DNA from: Aliiroseovarius sp. Z3
GTDB lineage: Bacteria > Pseudomonadota > Alphaproteobacteria > Rhodobacterales > Rhodobacteraceae
Assembly (NCBI RefSeq): GCF_029105185.1
Contig: NZ_JAFMZK010000006.1
Coordinates: forward strand, 62,001-126,000
DNA length: 64,000 bases
Direction: 5' to 3'
The notes beneath the pieces were generated by a model. It saw only the letters and a list, made by a program, of their open reading frames with translations, was not told the origin of the DNA and made no database searches. The translations under genes and the position numbers were made by a program. Within the stretch, counting starts at the first letter, position 1. The number at the start of each line of letters is the position of its first letter. This document shows positions 52,263 through 62,008 of the stretch, one piece after another.

Positions 52263-54044
52263 TCACAAGGGCCAGAACACCAGAATGGCGGGGATCGAAA
52301 CCGCGACGACCAACGCCTCCAGCGGCAAGCCCATACGCCAATAGTCGCCAAAGCGATAGCCGCCGGGGCCAAGGATCAGCGTGTTATTCTTGTGACCGAT
52401 CGGGGTCAGGAACGCGCAGCTTGCCGCCACCGCGACCGCCATCAGGAACGGATCGGGGCTCTTGCCAAGCGCCTGTGCCATCTGGATGCCCACCGGGGCG
52501 GCAACGATGGTTGTGGCGGTGTTGTTCAGCACATCCGACAGGGTCATCGTAACGATCATCAGAACCGTCAGCACAGCCCAGGCCGGCATTCCTTGGGTGA
52601 TCCCGACCAGAGCATTCGCGATCAGTTCGGTGCCGCCCGATGTTTCCAGCGCCGCCCCAAGCGGGATCATCGACCCAAGCAGCACGACCACCGGCCATTC
52701 GATGTGTGAATAAAGTTCGGACAAGGGGACGATCTTGGTAAGTGTGTACCCCACCACCACAAGGCCCAGTGCGACGGGCAGATAGACAAGACCAAAGCTG
52801 GCTGCCGCCACGGCGCCGCCGAATAACCCGATGGCCAGCCAGACCTTTTCGTCCTGCGTGACTTTGAGCCCGCGTTCCGCAAGGGGCAGGCCCCCCAACC
52901 ATTCCGTGACATCGCTTTCCGACCCCTGTGGGACCAGCAACAAAAGGATGTCACCGGCGCGCACCTCTGTCTTGCGAACCTGTTTGGTGATCCGCTTGCC
53001 TTGGCGTGATATTCCCAACAGCACCGAGCGTTGTCGCCAGTTCAGCCCGATGGACTGGGCGGTCTTGCCCACGATACGGGCGTTGACAGGCACGACAACC
53101 TCGATCTTGGACAATCCGTCGCCATCGGCGCGCAGCTTTTCTTCGCGGTCGGCATCCGTGAATGTCAGGCTAAGGGCGGCACGAAACTCATCCAGCGCCT
53201 CGGGTCGGGCTTCCAGCACCAAGGCGTCGCCCGCCTCGAGTTTCGTGGCCCGTTGGGTGCCGTATCGGCGCTTGTTCCCACGCACAAGGCCAATGATTGC
53301 GACATCGTTCTTCTCGGCCACCTCATCCAGGTCTTTCAGGCGTTTGCCAATGTGCTTGGAGCCTTCCGGCACGGTCAGCTCCGCAACGTAGAGGCCAAAA
53401 TTCTCCATTGGATTTGAGCCGTTTTCGGTAGTTTGCGCCTGTGGGATCAGTCGCCAACCGATCAGGGCGACAAAGATCAGACCTGCGATGGCGGTAACTG
53501 CGCCGACCGGGGCGAAGTCGAACATGTGAAAGGGTTCACCCAAGGCTTCCCCGCGGATCGAGGCGATGATGATGTTGGGTGGCGTTCCGATCAGCGTCAC
53601 CATGCCCCCAAGGATGGTGGCGAAGGACAGGGGCATCAGGCTCAACCCCGCAGGGCGGCCAGCTTTGCGCGCAGTCTGCACATCCACGGGCATCAGCAGT
53701 GCCAATGCGGCCACGTTGTTCATAAACGCCGACAGAACACCCCCGATCGCGCCCATCAGCGCAATATGCGCCCCGAGAGAGCGTGAGGCATCGACCATTG
53801 TGCGCGTGATCAGGAACACCGCGCCTGATCGCACCAGCCCGGCCGACACCACCAGCACCAGCGCCACGATCAGCGTGGCTGGATGACCAAAGCCCGAGAA
53901 CGCGTCCTTGGTCGGAACAACGCCCAGAACGACACCGACCATAAGGGCGGCAAACGCCACGAGGTCATAGCGGTATCGCCCCCAAAGCAGCAGGCCGAAA
54001 ACCGCACCGAAAAGCGAGAAGAGAATAATCTGATCTGTTGTCAT
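52263..54044 (-). CDS. SLC13-family permease with RCK_C domains (2)
   Basis: 593 residues from ATG 54044. Same layout as its neighbour: motifs MNNVAALALLMP, LIGTPPNIIIAS, LNNTATTIVAAP and GHKNNTLILGPGGY in helices, and two RCK_C-like domains (SKHIGKRLKDL; ARIVGKTAQSIG) between halves. The substrate-motif residues differ (GTPPN rather than GTSTN), suggesting a different substrate. The convergent pair has no terminator between stops. Confidence 0.88.
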   Translation of the reverse strand: MTTDQIILFSLFGAVFGLLLWGRYRYDLVAFAALMVGVVLGVVPTKDAFSGFGHPATLIVALVLVVSAGLVRSGAVFLITRTMVDASRSLGAHIALMGAIGGVLSAFMNNVAALALLMPVDVQTARKAGRPAGLSLMPLSFATILGGMVTLIGTPPNIIIASIRGEALGEPFHMFDFAPVGAVTAIAGLIFVALIGWRLIPQAQTTENGSNPMENFGLYVAELTVPEGSKHIGKRLKDLDEVAEKNDVAIIGLVRGNKRRYGTQRATKLEAGDALVLEARPEALDEFRAALSLTFTDADREEKLRADGDGLSKIEVVVPVNARIVGKTAQSIGLNWRQRSVLLGISRQGKRITKQVRKTEVRAGDILLLLVPQGSESDVTEWLGGLPLAERGLKVTQDEKVWLAIGLFGGAVAAASFGLVYLPVALGLVVVGYTLTKIVPLSELYSHIEWPVVVLLGSMIPLGAALETSGGTELIANALVGITQGMPAWAVLTVLMIVTMTLSDVLNNTATTIVAAPVGIQMAQALGKSPDPFLMAVAVAASCAFLTPIGHKNNTLILGPGGYRFGDYWRMGLPLEALVVAVSIPAILVFWPL

Positions 54045-54075
54045 ACCCAAGGCTTACCGCCTGTGAATACGAACG

Positions 54076-54669
54076 TCACCCGTAGATTACGGGGAAAAGC
54101 GTGGCGACTAACAACAGGGCCATGGTCAGGTTGAACGACCGCAGACGTGCCGGATTGGTCAGGATGGCCCGTATTTTCTGCCCAAGAATGGTCCATGCCG
54201 AGACCGAGGGCAGGTTCACGATGCCGAAAATCGTGGCGACCAGCATCACAGCCGCCATATCGCGCGAGGGTGCGTAAACGCTGATCGCGGTCAGCGCCAT
54301 GGCCCACGCCTTGGGATTGACCCACTGGAAAGCGGCGGCTTGCAGGAAGCTCATCGGATGGCCGCCTGCTTTGCCGGTGCCGGGTTCAGACGCATTGGCG
54401 ATCTTCCATGCCAACCAAAGCAGATACACAACACTGCCCGCTTTCAGGATGGTATAGCTGACGGGATAACGGTCAAACAGTGTCATCAACCCCGCGCCGA
54501 CCAGCACGATCATGAAGGTAAATCCGATACCGATCCCCAGCATATGCGGGATGGAGCGTCGGAATCCGAAATTCGCCCCGGACGCCATCAGCATCAGGTT
54601 GTTTGGTCCCGGCGTGATCGACGACACGAATGCAAAGGCCACAAAGGCTGAAAGAAGCTCTATAGACAT
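54076..54669 (-). CDS. LysE family translocator
   Basis: 197 residues with about six membrane helices. ITPGPNNLMLMASGANFG near the N terminus and FQWVNPKAWAMAL in the middle are diagnostic for the LysE/RhtB amino-acid exporter superfamily. Divergent from an Lrp/AsnC regulator, a typical control arrangement. Confidence 0.92.
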   Translation of the reverse strand: MSIELLSAFVAFAFVSSITPGPNNLMLMASGANFGFRRSIPHMLGIGIGFTFMIVLVGAGLMTLFDRYPVSYTILKAGSVVYLLWLAWKIANASEPGTGKAGGHPMSFLQAAAFQWVNPKAWAMALTAISVYAPSRDMAAVMLVATIFGIVNLPSVSAWTILGQKIRAILTNPARLRSFNLTMALLLVATLFPVIYG

Positions 54670-54741
54670 ACATGCAATTATCAGAGAAATTTCTGGAGAA
54701 TGGTTGCATTATCGTATGAATACCCGCAATATCTGCAACTA
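54670..54741. promoter_or_regulatory. Divergent lysE-like/lrp-like control region
   Basis: 72 bp shared by two divergent genes. It contains TGCAA and TTGCA 26 bp apart flanking a palindromic AGAAATTTCT centre. Symmetry of this kind suits an Lrp-type operator. Confidence 0.45.
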
Positions 54742-55194
54742 ATGTCGAAGATAGATCAGATAAATCAAAAAATATTGCGTGAGCTGTCTCGGGACGGGCG
54801 CTTGCCCAATACCGAATTGGCCGATCGTGTCGGGCTTTCCCCCTCGGCTTGCCTGCGCCGCGTGCAAGAGCTTGAACGCCGGGGCGTGATCAAGGGCTAT
54901 CGCGCCGTGCTGGACCCGGTCGCGCTGGGCAATGGGTTTGTCGCTTATGTCACGGTGGGGCTGTCTGATCACACCAAAGCCGCGCAGGAAGGGTTTGAAC
55001 GTTCTGTCGCGCTCTATGACGAGGTTCGTGAATGCCACAACATTACCGGAACGGTCGAATATCTGTTGCGTGTCGAGGCGGAAGACCTGATCGCCTATAA
55101 ACGATTTCACACGGACAAGTTAGGGACCCTGCCGCAGGTCCATCAGATCGTCACGCATGTGGTCATGGGGTCGCCAAAGGACGAGCGCGCGTGA
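54742..55194 (+). CDS. Lrp/AsnC family transcriptional regulator
   Basis: 150 residues from ATG 54742. The N-terminal helix-turn-helix (NQKILRELSRDGRLPNTELADRVGLSPSACLRRVQ) and the RAM-type effector domain (VEYLLRVEAEDLIAYKRF) are as in AsnC/Lrp. Likely controls the adjacent LysE-type exporter in response to an amino acid. Confidence 0.92.
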   Translation: MSKIDQINQKILRELSRDGRLPNTELADRVGLSPSACLRRVQELERRGVIKGYRAVLDPVALGNGFVAYVTVGLSDHTKAAQEGFERSVALYDEVRECHNITGTVEYLLRVEAEDLIAYKRFHTDKLGTLPQVHQIVTHVVMGSPKDERA

Positions 55195-55295
55195 CAGCGG
55201 TCGCAGGTAAAGACAACCGGGTCTTGCAGCCCCCCCAACCCCTGCTGTATTGAACCGCGCAACACATCCATACCTGAATTAATTCGGAGGTCGCC

Positions 55296-56036
55296 ATGGC
55301 TGGCCACTCAAAATGGGCAAACATTCAGCACCGCAAGGGGCGCCAGGACGCTGCCCGCTCGAAGCTGTTTTCGAAGCTCGCGAAAGAAATCACCGTGGCT
55401 GCCAAGATGGGCGACCCGGACCCGGACAAGAACCCGCGTCTGCGCATGGCGGTTAAAGAAGGCAAAAGCCAATCCTTGCCAAAGGACGTGATCGACCGCG
55501 CGATCAAGAAAGCCATTGGCGGCGATGCCGAGAACTATGACGAAATCCGTTATGAAGGCTATGGCCCGAACGGTGTTGCGGTGATTGTCGAAACCATGAC
55601 CGATAACAGGAACCGCACCGCGTCGACCGTGCGCTCGACCTTCTCGAAGAACGGCGGCAATCTTGGTGAAACCGGTTCGGTCGGGTTCATGTTCGACCGC
55701 AAGGGCGAGGTTATCTATACGCTTGATGCAGGCGATGCCGACACCGTGATGGAAGCTGCCATCGAAGCGGGCGCCGAGGATTGCGAAACAACCGAGGACG
55801 GGCACCGCATCACCTGCGCTGACACCGACCTGAACGAGGTATCGAATGCGTTGGAAGCCGCGCTGGGCGAAAGCGAATCGACCAAGCTGATCTGGCAACC
55901 CAACATGACCACCGAGCTGGATCTGGACGGGATGCAGAAGCTGATGAAGCTGGTGGACGCGTTGGAGGATGACGACGACGTGCAACGTGTCACCACCAAT
56001 TTCGAAGCCACGGACGAGGTTCTGGCCCAACTCTGA
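55296..56036 (+). CDS. YebC/PmpR family regulator
   Basis: 246 residues. Starts [19 protein letters not shown], the invariant YebC N terminus. [12 protein letters not shown]-like and [13 protein letters not shown] follow, with a middle domain containing [14 protein letters not shown]. YebC-type proteins were classed as transcription factors and more recently linked to translation of difficult sequences; which applies here is open. GGAGG precedes the ATG. Confidence 0.95.
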   Translation: MAGHSKWANIQHRKGRQDAARSKLFSKLAKEITVAAKMGDPDPDKNPRLRMAVKEGKSQSLPKDVIDRAIKKAIGGDAENYDEIRYEGYGPNGVAVIVETMTDNRNRTASTVRSTFSKNGGNLGETGSVGFMFDRKGEVIYTLDAGDADTVMEAAIEAGAEDCETTEDGHRITCADTDLNEVSNALEAALGESESTKLIWQPNMTTELDLDGMQKLMKLVDALEDDDDVQRVTTNFEATDEVLAQL

Positions 56037-56061
56037 CACCGTCCGAAATGGGTGAGGCAAC

Positions 56062-56102
56062 GACCCCGGCGCGGATCACCGCGTCGGGGTCTCTTGTCTT
56101 TC
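56062..56102 (+). terminator. Terminator of yebC-like gene
   Basis: Outer arms GACCCCG/CGGGGTC around an inner stem GCGCGG/CCGCGT, followed by TCTTGTCTTT. Lies 25 bp past the stop and so separates this gene from the next. Confidence 0.8.
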
Positions 56103-56128
56103 GGACCAAACTCGGGTCAGGTCGCGGA

Positions 56129-57037
56129 ATGACCACGCTGACCCCAACATCGCAAAGACCCATGCACGGCATCCTGTGGATGCTGGCGGCGGGGTTTTTC
56201 TTTGTGCTGCTGAATGGGTTGGTGAAATATGTCGGTCAGACGTTGCCGTCATCGCAAGCCGCATTCTTGCGATACCTGTTTGGGCTGATCTTCGTGCTGC
56301 CCGCGCTTGGGCAGTTGAAGCGGGCGCGGTTCTCAAAGACGATGTGGCGTCTGTTTGCCCTGCGCGGCGTGGTGCACACAGGCGCGGTGTTGTGCTGGTT
56401 CTATGCCATGACCCAGATCACAGTGGCCGAGGTGGTGGCGATGAACTACCTCAATCCGATCTATGTGATGCTGGGTGCCGCACTGTTTCTGGGCGAAGGT
56501 TTTTCGACCCGCCGGTTGATCGCTGTCGTTTTTGCCTTTGTGGGAGTGCTGATCATCCTGCGTCCCGGCGTGCGCGAACTGGGCGCGGGCCACTTGGCCA
56601 TGGTTTTCACGGCGATATTTCTGGGCATGTCCTACCTGATTGCAAAACGCTTGTCGCAAGAGGCATCCGCGGCCGTCGTGGTTGCCATCATGTCGATCAC
56701 GGTGACGATCGGGCTGGCCCCGGCGGCTTGGCTGGTCTGGGTGCCGCCCAGCCTTACGGATTTGGGGTGGTCGGTGCTGATTGCTTTTTGTGCGACCGCC
56801 GGACATTACGCCATGTCGCGCGCGTTTGCCGAAGCGCCAGTGTCAGTGACGCAACCCGTGACGTTTCTGCAAATTATCTGGGCGACAGCGATGGGGGCAT
56901 GGTTGTTTGCCGAACCGCTGGATGTCTGGGTGGTGGCTGGCGCGGGTGTGATCATTTCGGCCGTCACCTATATCACGTGGCGCGAGGCGCTGTTGAACCG
57001 TCGCGTGACACCGAACCCCAACGCAGCGAAGTCCTGA
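56129..57037 (+). CDS. DMT (EamA) family transporter
   Basis: 302 residues from ATG 56129, placed after the terminator of the previous gene. Ten helices in two EamA halves (AAGFFFVLLNGLVKY; FTAIFLGMSYLIAKRL). Export of an amino acid or metabolite is the family role; the substrate is unknown. Confidence 0.88.
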   Translation: MTTLTPTSQRPMHGILWMLAAGFFFVLLNGLVKYVGQTLPSSQAAFLRYLFGLIFVLPALGQLKRARFSKTMWRLFALRGVVHTGAVLCWFYAMTQITVAEVVAMNYLNPIYVMLGAALFLGEGFSTRRLIAVVFAFVGVLIILRPGVRELGAGHLAMVFTAIFLGMSYLIAKRLSQEASAAVVVAIMSITVTIGLAPAAWLVWVPPSLTDLGWSVLIAFCATAGHYAMSRAFAEAPVSVTQPVTFLQIIWATAMGAWLFAEPLDVWVVAGAGVIISAVTYITWREALLNRRVTPNPNAAKS

Positions 57038-57080
57038 GAAAGGGCACCGGATATGGCGCCCCTTCGGTGGTGTCCGGATT

Positions 57081-58550
57081 TTAGTCCGACCAGCTGACCC
57101 CCGTCAGGTCATTGGCCTGCGTCGGGGCGTTTTCCCAAAGCCCGTTTATCTTCGCGTTGGCAACGCCGGTTTTGGCCAGTTGGAACAGATACCCGTTCAC
57201 ATAGTCATCCGCGATGATCTGTTGCGCTTGTTTGTTCAGCTCTGACCGCATGGCGGGGTCGGATGTCACTGACAGCTTCTCGATCAGCGCCTGGAAGTCC
57301 GCGTTGTCATATTGGAAGTAGTAGTCGGGCCGCGCATAGATGTTAATGTCAGCAGGTTCGGTATGGCTGACGATGGTCAGATCGAAATCCTTCCCCTTGA
57401 ACACCTGTTCAATCCATTGCGCCCATTCAAGGTTGGAAATCTCGGTGTTGATCCCGACGGCGCGTAACTGTGCGGCAATGATCTCGCCCCCGCGCCGTGC
57501 ATAGGATGGGGGTGGCAGCATCAGACGAAGGGTCAAATCCGTGACACCGGCTTCCGCCAGAAGCGTCTTGGACATCTCGGGGTCATAGGCCGAGTTGCCG
57601 GTCAGGTCGACATAGTCTGGATTGTGTGGCGCAAAATGACTGCCGATGGGGGTGCCGTAGCCAAACATCGCACCGTCAATAATATCTTGCCGATTGATCG
57701 CATGGGCGATGGCCTTGCGCACTCGCATATCCGAAAGAGGGCCGGACTTGTTGTTCATCGACAGGATCGTCTCTCCTTCGGTCGAGCCGACGATGACGTT
57801 GAAGCGGGGATCAGCCTCGAACTGTGCCAGCGTTTCGGTGGCCGGGAAGTTGGGGAAGGCATCCACATCCTCGGCCATCATCGCAGCGAACGCAGCGTTG
57901 GGGTCCGAGATGAACTTGAACGTGGCTTCTGCCAATGCAGGCGCCGCGCCCCAATAGGCATCGTTGCGCTTGATCGTCACGTGATCGCCCTTGGCCCATT
58001 CGACAAAGCTGAACGGGCCGGTGCCCACTGGGGCGGTGGCTGCGCTGTCGATACTTTCGGGGGCAACGATTACCGCGTCCCCCCAGGCCATGTTAAATGG
58101 GAAATTGCCGTTGGGGGTGGACAGTTTCACCTCGACCGTCAGCGGGTCGGATGCGGTCACAGCTTCGATATCTGCAAACAACGCTTTTTGGGCGTTGGTT
58201 GACTCTTCCGCACGTGCGCGATCCAAGGAAAAGACAACATCATCGGCGTCCATCGTGGTGCCGTCGTGAAAGGTCACACCGTCCCGCAATTTGAACGTAT
58301 AGGTCAGGCCGTCATCACTGACCGACCATTCGCTGGCAAGGCCGGGTTGGACCGATCCATCGGGTCCAAACCGGGTCAGGCCTTCGAAGATATTGGCATA
58401 AACCACCTCGTCAATCGCAGCGGCCGCCCCGGCAGTCGGATCAAGGTTCGGCGGTTCAAGCACCATGCCAATCGAAATCGTATCGCTGCCAGCCAGTGCG
58501 GACGTGGTCATCAGCGCCCATACGGCAGCAGTAAGTTTTAGGTTGGTCAT
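57081..58550 (-). CDS. Peptide-type ABC substrate-binding protein (SBP family 5)
   Basis: 489 residues from ATG 58550 after AAGGAGG. An N-terminal signal peptide (LTAAVWALMTTSALAG) precedes the mature protein. LKFRDGVTFHDGT-like sequence (FKLRDGVTFHDGTTMDADDVVFSL) and TGPFSFVEWAKGD are typical of DppA/OppA. No permease or ATPase gene is adjacent, so it either serves a system coded elsewhere or is an orphan. Confidence 0.9.
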   Translation of the reverse strand: MTNLKLTAAVWALMTTSALAGSDTISIGMVLEPPNLDPTAGAAAAIDEVVYANIFEGLTRFGPDGSVQPGLASEWSVSDDGLTYTFKLRDGVTFHDGTTMDADDVVFSLDRARAEESTNAQKALFADIEAVTASDPLTVEVKLSTPNGNFPFNMAWGDAVIVAPESIDSAATAPVGTGPFSFVEWAKGDHVTIKRNDAYWGAAPALAEATFKFISDPNAAFAAMMAEDVDAFPNFPATETLAQFEADPRFNVIVGSTEGETILSMNNKSGPLSDMRVRKAIAHAINRQDIIDGAMFGYGTPIGSHFAPHNPDYVDLTGNSAYDPEMSKTLLAEAGVTDLTLRLMLPPPSYARRGGEIIAAQLRAVGINTEISNLEWAQWIEQVFKGKDFDLTIVSHTEPADINIYARPDYYFQYDNADFQALIEKLSVTSDPAMRSELNKQAQQIIADDYVNGYLFQLAKTGVANAKINGLWENAPTQANDLTGVSWSD

Positions 58551-58706
58551 GGTTGCTCCTCCTTGGTCCAAGACACGGGATCGGCATCATGAAACGCGGG
58601 AAATCAATTCGACGCAAGGGAAGAGAGACGTAGCGGTAACACCCCTTTGATTTTCTGCGATGCAGCATTATAGTGCCTTTGCGGAGAGGATCAGGGGAGG
58701 ACTACC

Positions 58707-59534
58707 ATGAGCGCTTCTGCAAAGATAACCGTGCCGACGCCATCGGACATTCGCGCCCGCAAGGGCGGCACACCCTTGGTCTGCCTGACGGCATACGCCA
58801 CGCCGACCGCGCAGATGATGGATGCCCATTGCGACATCGTTCTGGTCGGCGACAGCGTGGGCATGGTCGTGCACGGGCTTTCCGACACACTTGGCGTCAC
58901 GATGGAAATGATGGAACTGCACGGTGCCGCCGTAAAACGCGGGCTTACGCAGGCCATGATGGTCGTGGATATGCCGTTCGGATCCTACGAAGAAAGCCCC
59001 GAACAGGCCTTCCGCAACGCCGCGCGCTTGATGCGCGCCACGGGGGCCGCTGCGGTCAAGCTGGAAGGTGGCGTGACGATGGAGGAAACGATCCGGTTTC
59101 TGACAAGCCGCTCCATTCCGGTGATGGCACATGTCGGGTTAACGCCGCAGGCAATCAATACGCTTGGCGGCTATAAAGTGCAGGGGCGCGGTGAAGATCG
59201 TGGCCGCGTGCTTGCCGATGCCAAAGCCGTGGAAAGGGCTGGCGCGTTCTCGGTCGTGTTGGAAAAAGTGCCTGAAAGCCTGTCGGACGAGATCACAACG
59301 GCGCTTTCCATCCCCACCATTGGCATTGGGGCATCAGTTGGGTGTGACGGTCAGATCCTTGTGGTGGATGACATGCTGGGCCTGTTCACCGCGTTCAAAC
59401 CAAAATTTGCCAAACGCTATGCAACGCTTGGGGATGATGGCGAGAAAGCCATCGCTCAATACGCCAGCGAGGTGCGGAACCGTCAGTTCCCGGCTCCCGA
59501 ACATGTGTTCGCCGATGAGGTCAAAAATAAATGA
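58707..59534 (+). CDS. panB: 3-methyl-2-oxobutanoate hydroxymethyltransferase
   Basis: 275 residues. Makes ketopantoate from 2-oxoisovalerate and methylene-THF. [27 protein letters not shown] and the metal-site motif KLEGG are intact. AGGGGAGGA precedes the ATG. Overlaps panC by 4 bp (ATGA). Confidence 0.96.
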   Translation: MSASAKITVPTPSDIRARKGGTPLVCLTAYATPTAQMMDAHCDIVLVGDSVGMVVHGLSDTLGVTMEMMELHGAAVKRGLTQAMMVVDMPFGSYEESPEQAFRNAARLMRATGAAAVKLEGGVTMEETIRFLTSRSIPVMAHVGLTPQAINTLGGYKVQGRGEDRGRVLADAKAVERAGAFSVVLEKVPESLSDEITTALSIPTIGIGASVGCDGQILVVDDMLGLFTAFKPKFAKRYATLGDDGEKAIAQYASEVRNRQFPAPEHVFADEVKNK

Positions 59535-60367
59535 AAATCATCCGAAGCAAGGACGATCTGCGCACCCTGCGCCGCAGCTGGATTTTCAAAGGCGAGCGCG
59601 TTGCGGTCGTGCCGACGATGGGCGCGCTTCACGCGGGTCATCTGTCGTTGGTCGAAGTGGCCAAGAAGAACGCGGATCGGGTTATTGTCACTATCTTTGT
59701 GAACCCGAAACAATTCAACAATCCAGCCGATCTGGACAAATATCCGCGCGCCGAAGAAGACGATGCCGCAAAACTGAAACCTTTTGGCGTTGACGCACTT
59801 TACGTTCCGACACCGGATCAAATCTATCCCGATGGGTTTGCCACCAACGTGCACGTGTCGCGCCTGACCGAAGATCTGGAAGGCGCGCATCGTCCCGGTC
59901 ACTTCGACGGTGTGGCGACGGTCGTGGCAAAGCTGTTTCTGCAAACGCGCGCCGACGTGGCCTGTTTCGGGGAAAAAGACTATCAGCAGATGCTTCTGGT
60001 GCGCCGCCTGTCCGAAGACCTCGATATCGAAACCGAGGTTTTGGGATGCCCTACCATCCGTGAAGACGACGGGTTGGCAATGTCTTCGCGCAATGTACGC
60101 CTGTCGCAGAAAGATCGCGCTATCGCTCCGGCGCTGAAATCCGAACTGGACCGCGCCGCCACCGCCATCCGTCGGGGCGCAGACATCCGCGTCGCGCTGA
60201 ACAGCGCCAAGGCGCAGATCGAAAATTCAGGGTTCGACAAGGTCGAGTATCTGGACCTGCGGGACGCCACCGACTTGTCGCCGGTGTCGTCATTGGATCG
60301 CCCAGCGCGCCTGTTGGTCGCGGCGGTGCTGGGGGATGTGCGGTTGATCGACAATATCCCGGTCTAG
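59531..60367 (+). CDS. panC: Pantothenate synthetase
   Basis: 278 residues. Joins pantoate with beta-alanine. The ATP-binding motif [32 protein letters not shown] and [10 protein letters not shown] are all present. Translationally coupled to panB, forming the usual panBC operon. Confidence 0.97.
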   Translation: MKIIRSKDDLRTLRRSWIFKGERVAVVPTMGALHAGHLSLVEVAKKNADRVIVTIFVNPKQFNNPADLDKYPRAEEDDAAKLKPFGVDALYVPTPDQIYPDGFATNVHVSRLTEDLEGAHRPGHFDGVATVVAKLFLQTRADVACFGEKDYQQMLLVRRLSEDLDIETEVLGCPTIREDDGLAMSSRNVRLSQKDRAIAPALKSELDRAATAIRRGADIRVALNSAKAQIENSGFDKVEYLDLRDATDLSPVSSLDRPARLLVAAVLGDVRLIDNIPV

Positions 60368-60372
60368 GAAAA

Positions 60373-60505
60373 GGGGCGTTGCCCCTTCGCGTGAAATCCT
60401 GACGGGTTTCACGCTACCCCAGGATATTTCGGGCCAGAAGAAGCCCGGGAAAGGCGTGCTGTTTCTTCTGGCTGCAAATATCCCCGCCGGAGGCATGAAA
60501 TCTGC
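60373..60505. repeat. Dispersed hairpin element, copy 4 (modules A and B face to face)
   Basis: Fills the gap between the convergent panC and M20 peptidase genes. Plus-strand module A (60373-60442): GGGGC-GTT-GCCCC, a hairpin (arms 60389-60399 and 60404-60414, one T/G pair), then AGGATATTTCGGGCCAGAAGAA. Minus-strand module B (60505-60461) reads GCAGATTTCATGCCTCCGGC, then GGGGATATTTGCAGCCAGAAGAA. Module A is nearly identical to copy 1; module B matches copy 2. Confidence 0.8.
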
Positions 60506-60525
60506 CGCGCGACGCGCGGCCTGCC

Positions 60526-61806
60526 TTACTCGATTAGTTCTTTCAGCACCAACGCCATCACGCCCGCACTGTCGATCATGTCCTGCACGCCCACCCATTC
60601 ATCTGGCTGATGGGCGAGATCAAGGATCCCAGGACCGTAGGCGATGCAGTTCTTCAGCTTGCCGATCCGGTCGATGTGCTTCTGGTCATAGGTGCCCGGG
60701 CTGACTACATAGGACGGCTGTGCGCCCAGCACCTTCTCGATCGCCGCTGCAGTCGAGATCACAACCGGCGCGTCTTTGTCGGTCATCGTCGGGATGACCT
60801 CGTGCATGTCGCGGATTTCGTATTCGAAATTGGGGCGCTCGGCGCGGATGGCGTCCAGCATCCGGCTGACTTCGGCCTTCACCTCGGTGATGTCCTCTTC
60901 CATCAGGAAACGCCGGTCGATCACGATGCGGCAGCGGTCGGCCACGCAGGGGGCGGGCAGACCGGTGAAGTCGAGGTCTTGCTCTGGCTCGCCCCCGTGG
61001 ATCGAGTTGATGTTCAGCGTGGACTGCTTCGCGCCCTCGGGCACAACGGGCATATCCGTGCGTTTGGTGGCGAGAAGCGGGAACAGGTGGCGCTCCATTT
61101 CTTCCAACACGGCGCCCATATGACGAATGGCACTGTCGCCAAGGAACGGCATGGACCCGTGGGCAATCCGCCCCTTGGTCTCGATTTCAGCCCACCAAAC
61201 CCCGCGATGGCCCAGACAGATGCGGTCTTTGTTCAGAGGCTCGGGGATGATCACGTGCTGCACGCGGTCCGGGTTGAAGTATCCCTTTTCGGCCAGATAG
61301 GCGACGCCGCCATAGCCTCCGGATTCTTCGTCCGCCGTGGCGCTAATTTCCACCGCGCCTTTGTGGTCGGGATAGAGCGCCACGAACGCCTCCGCTGCGA
61401 TGATCGAGGCGGCAAGCCCGCCCTTCATATCACAGGCCCCGCGTCCATAGATTTTGCCATCCTCCAACGCACCGCCGAACGGATCCTTGGTCCAGCCATG
61501 ACCCACTTCAACCACGTCGTGGTGGCTATTGAAATGCACACAGTCCCCCGGAGCGGCCCCTTCGTGACGGCAAATCACGTTCCAGCGCGGATAGTCTGTG
61601 CTGTCGCCCGGCGTACCCTCGGCCCGGATCAGCTCGACTTTCCATCCCTGAGCGCCCATGCGTTCGGCGATATAAGTGCAGATCGTGCGATATTCGCGCC
61701 CTGGCGGGTTCAGGGTCGGTATGCGGATCAGCTCTTGTGTCAACGTGATCAGATCGTCACGGCGGCGCGCGATTTCGGTCAGAAGCGGGTCGATTTTGTC
61801 GGTCAT
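60526..61806 (-). CDS. M20 family peptidase/deacylase (ArgE/DapE-like)
   Basis: 426 residues. Zinc-site motifs are present: HFNSHHDVVEVGHGW (first His/Asp), YGRGACDMKGG, and the Glu pair of TADEESGG. PSYVVSPGTYDQKHID near the C terminus resembles ArgE/DapE-type enzymes. The precise substrate (acetylornithine, succinyl-DAP or an acyl amino acid) cannot be settled. Confidence 0.87.
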   Translation of the reverse strand: MTDKIDPLLTEIARRRDDLITLTQELIRIPTLNPPGREYRTICTYIAERMGAQGWKVELIRAEGTPGDSTDYPRWNVICRHEGAAPGDCVHFNSHHDVVEVGHGWTKDPFGGALEDGKIYGRGACDMKGGLAASIIAAEAFVALYPDHKGAVEISATADEESGGYGGVAYLAEKGYFNPDRVQHVIIPEPLNKDRICLGHRGVWWAEIETKGRIAHGSMPFLGDSAIRHMGAVLEEMERHLFPLLATKRTDMPVVPEGAKQSTLNINSIHGGEPEQDLDFTGLPAPCVADRCRIVIDRRFLMEEDITEVKAEVSRMLDAIRAERPNFEYEIRDMHEVIPTMTDKDAPVVISTAAAIEKVLGAQPSYVVSPGTYDQKHIDRIGKLKNCIAYGPGILDLAHQPDEWVGVQDMIDSAGVMALVLKELIE

Positions 61807-62008
61807 GCCAAGACCCTAGGCGCCCTGCGCACGTATCTCAATGGTGGATGTCTGCCTCGTCGATTTTCGCGAAAAACGAGAGCAAAAACGCTGTTGTGGG
61901 TCTTTAAATCGCGGTAAGCTCAACCTAAATGCTAATGTAACAATGATTAACATCTTTCGTACAGGCAGTAAGACCTGATCGAAGAATTGGTGGATAGAAG
62001 GAGGGCAC

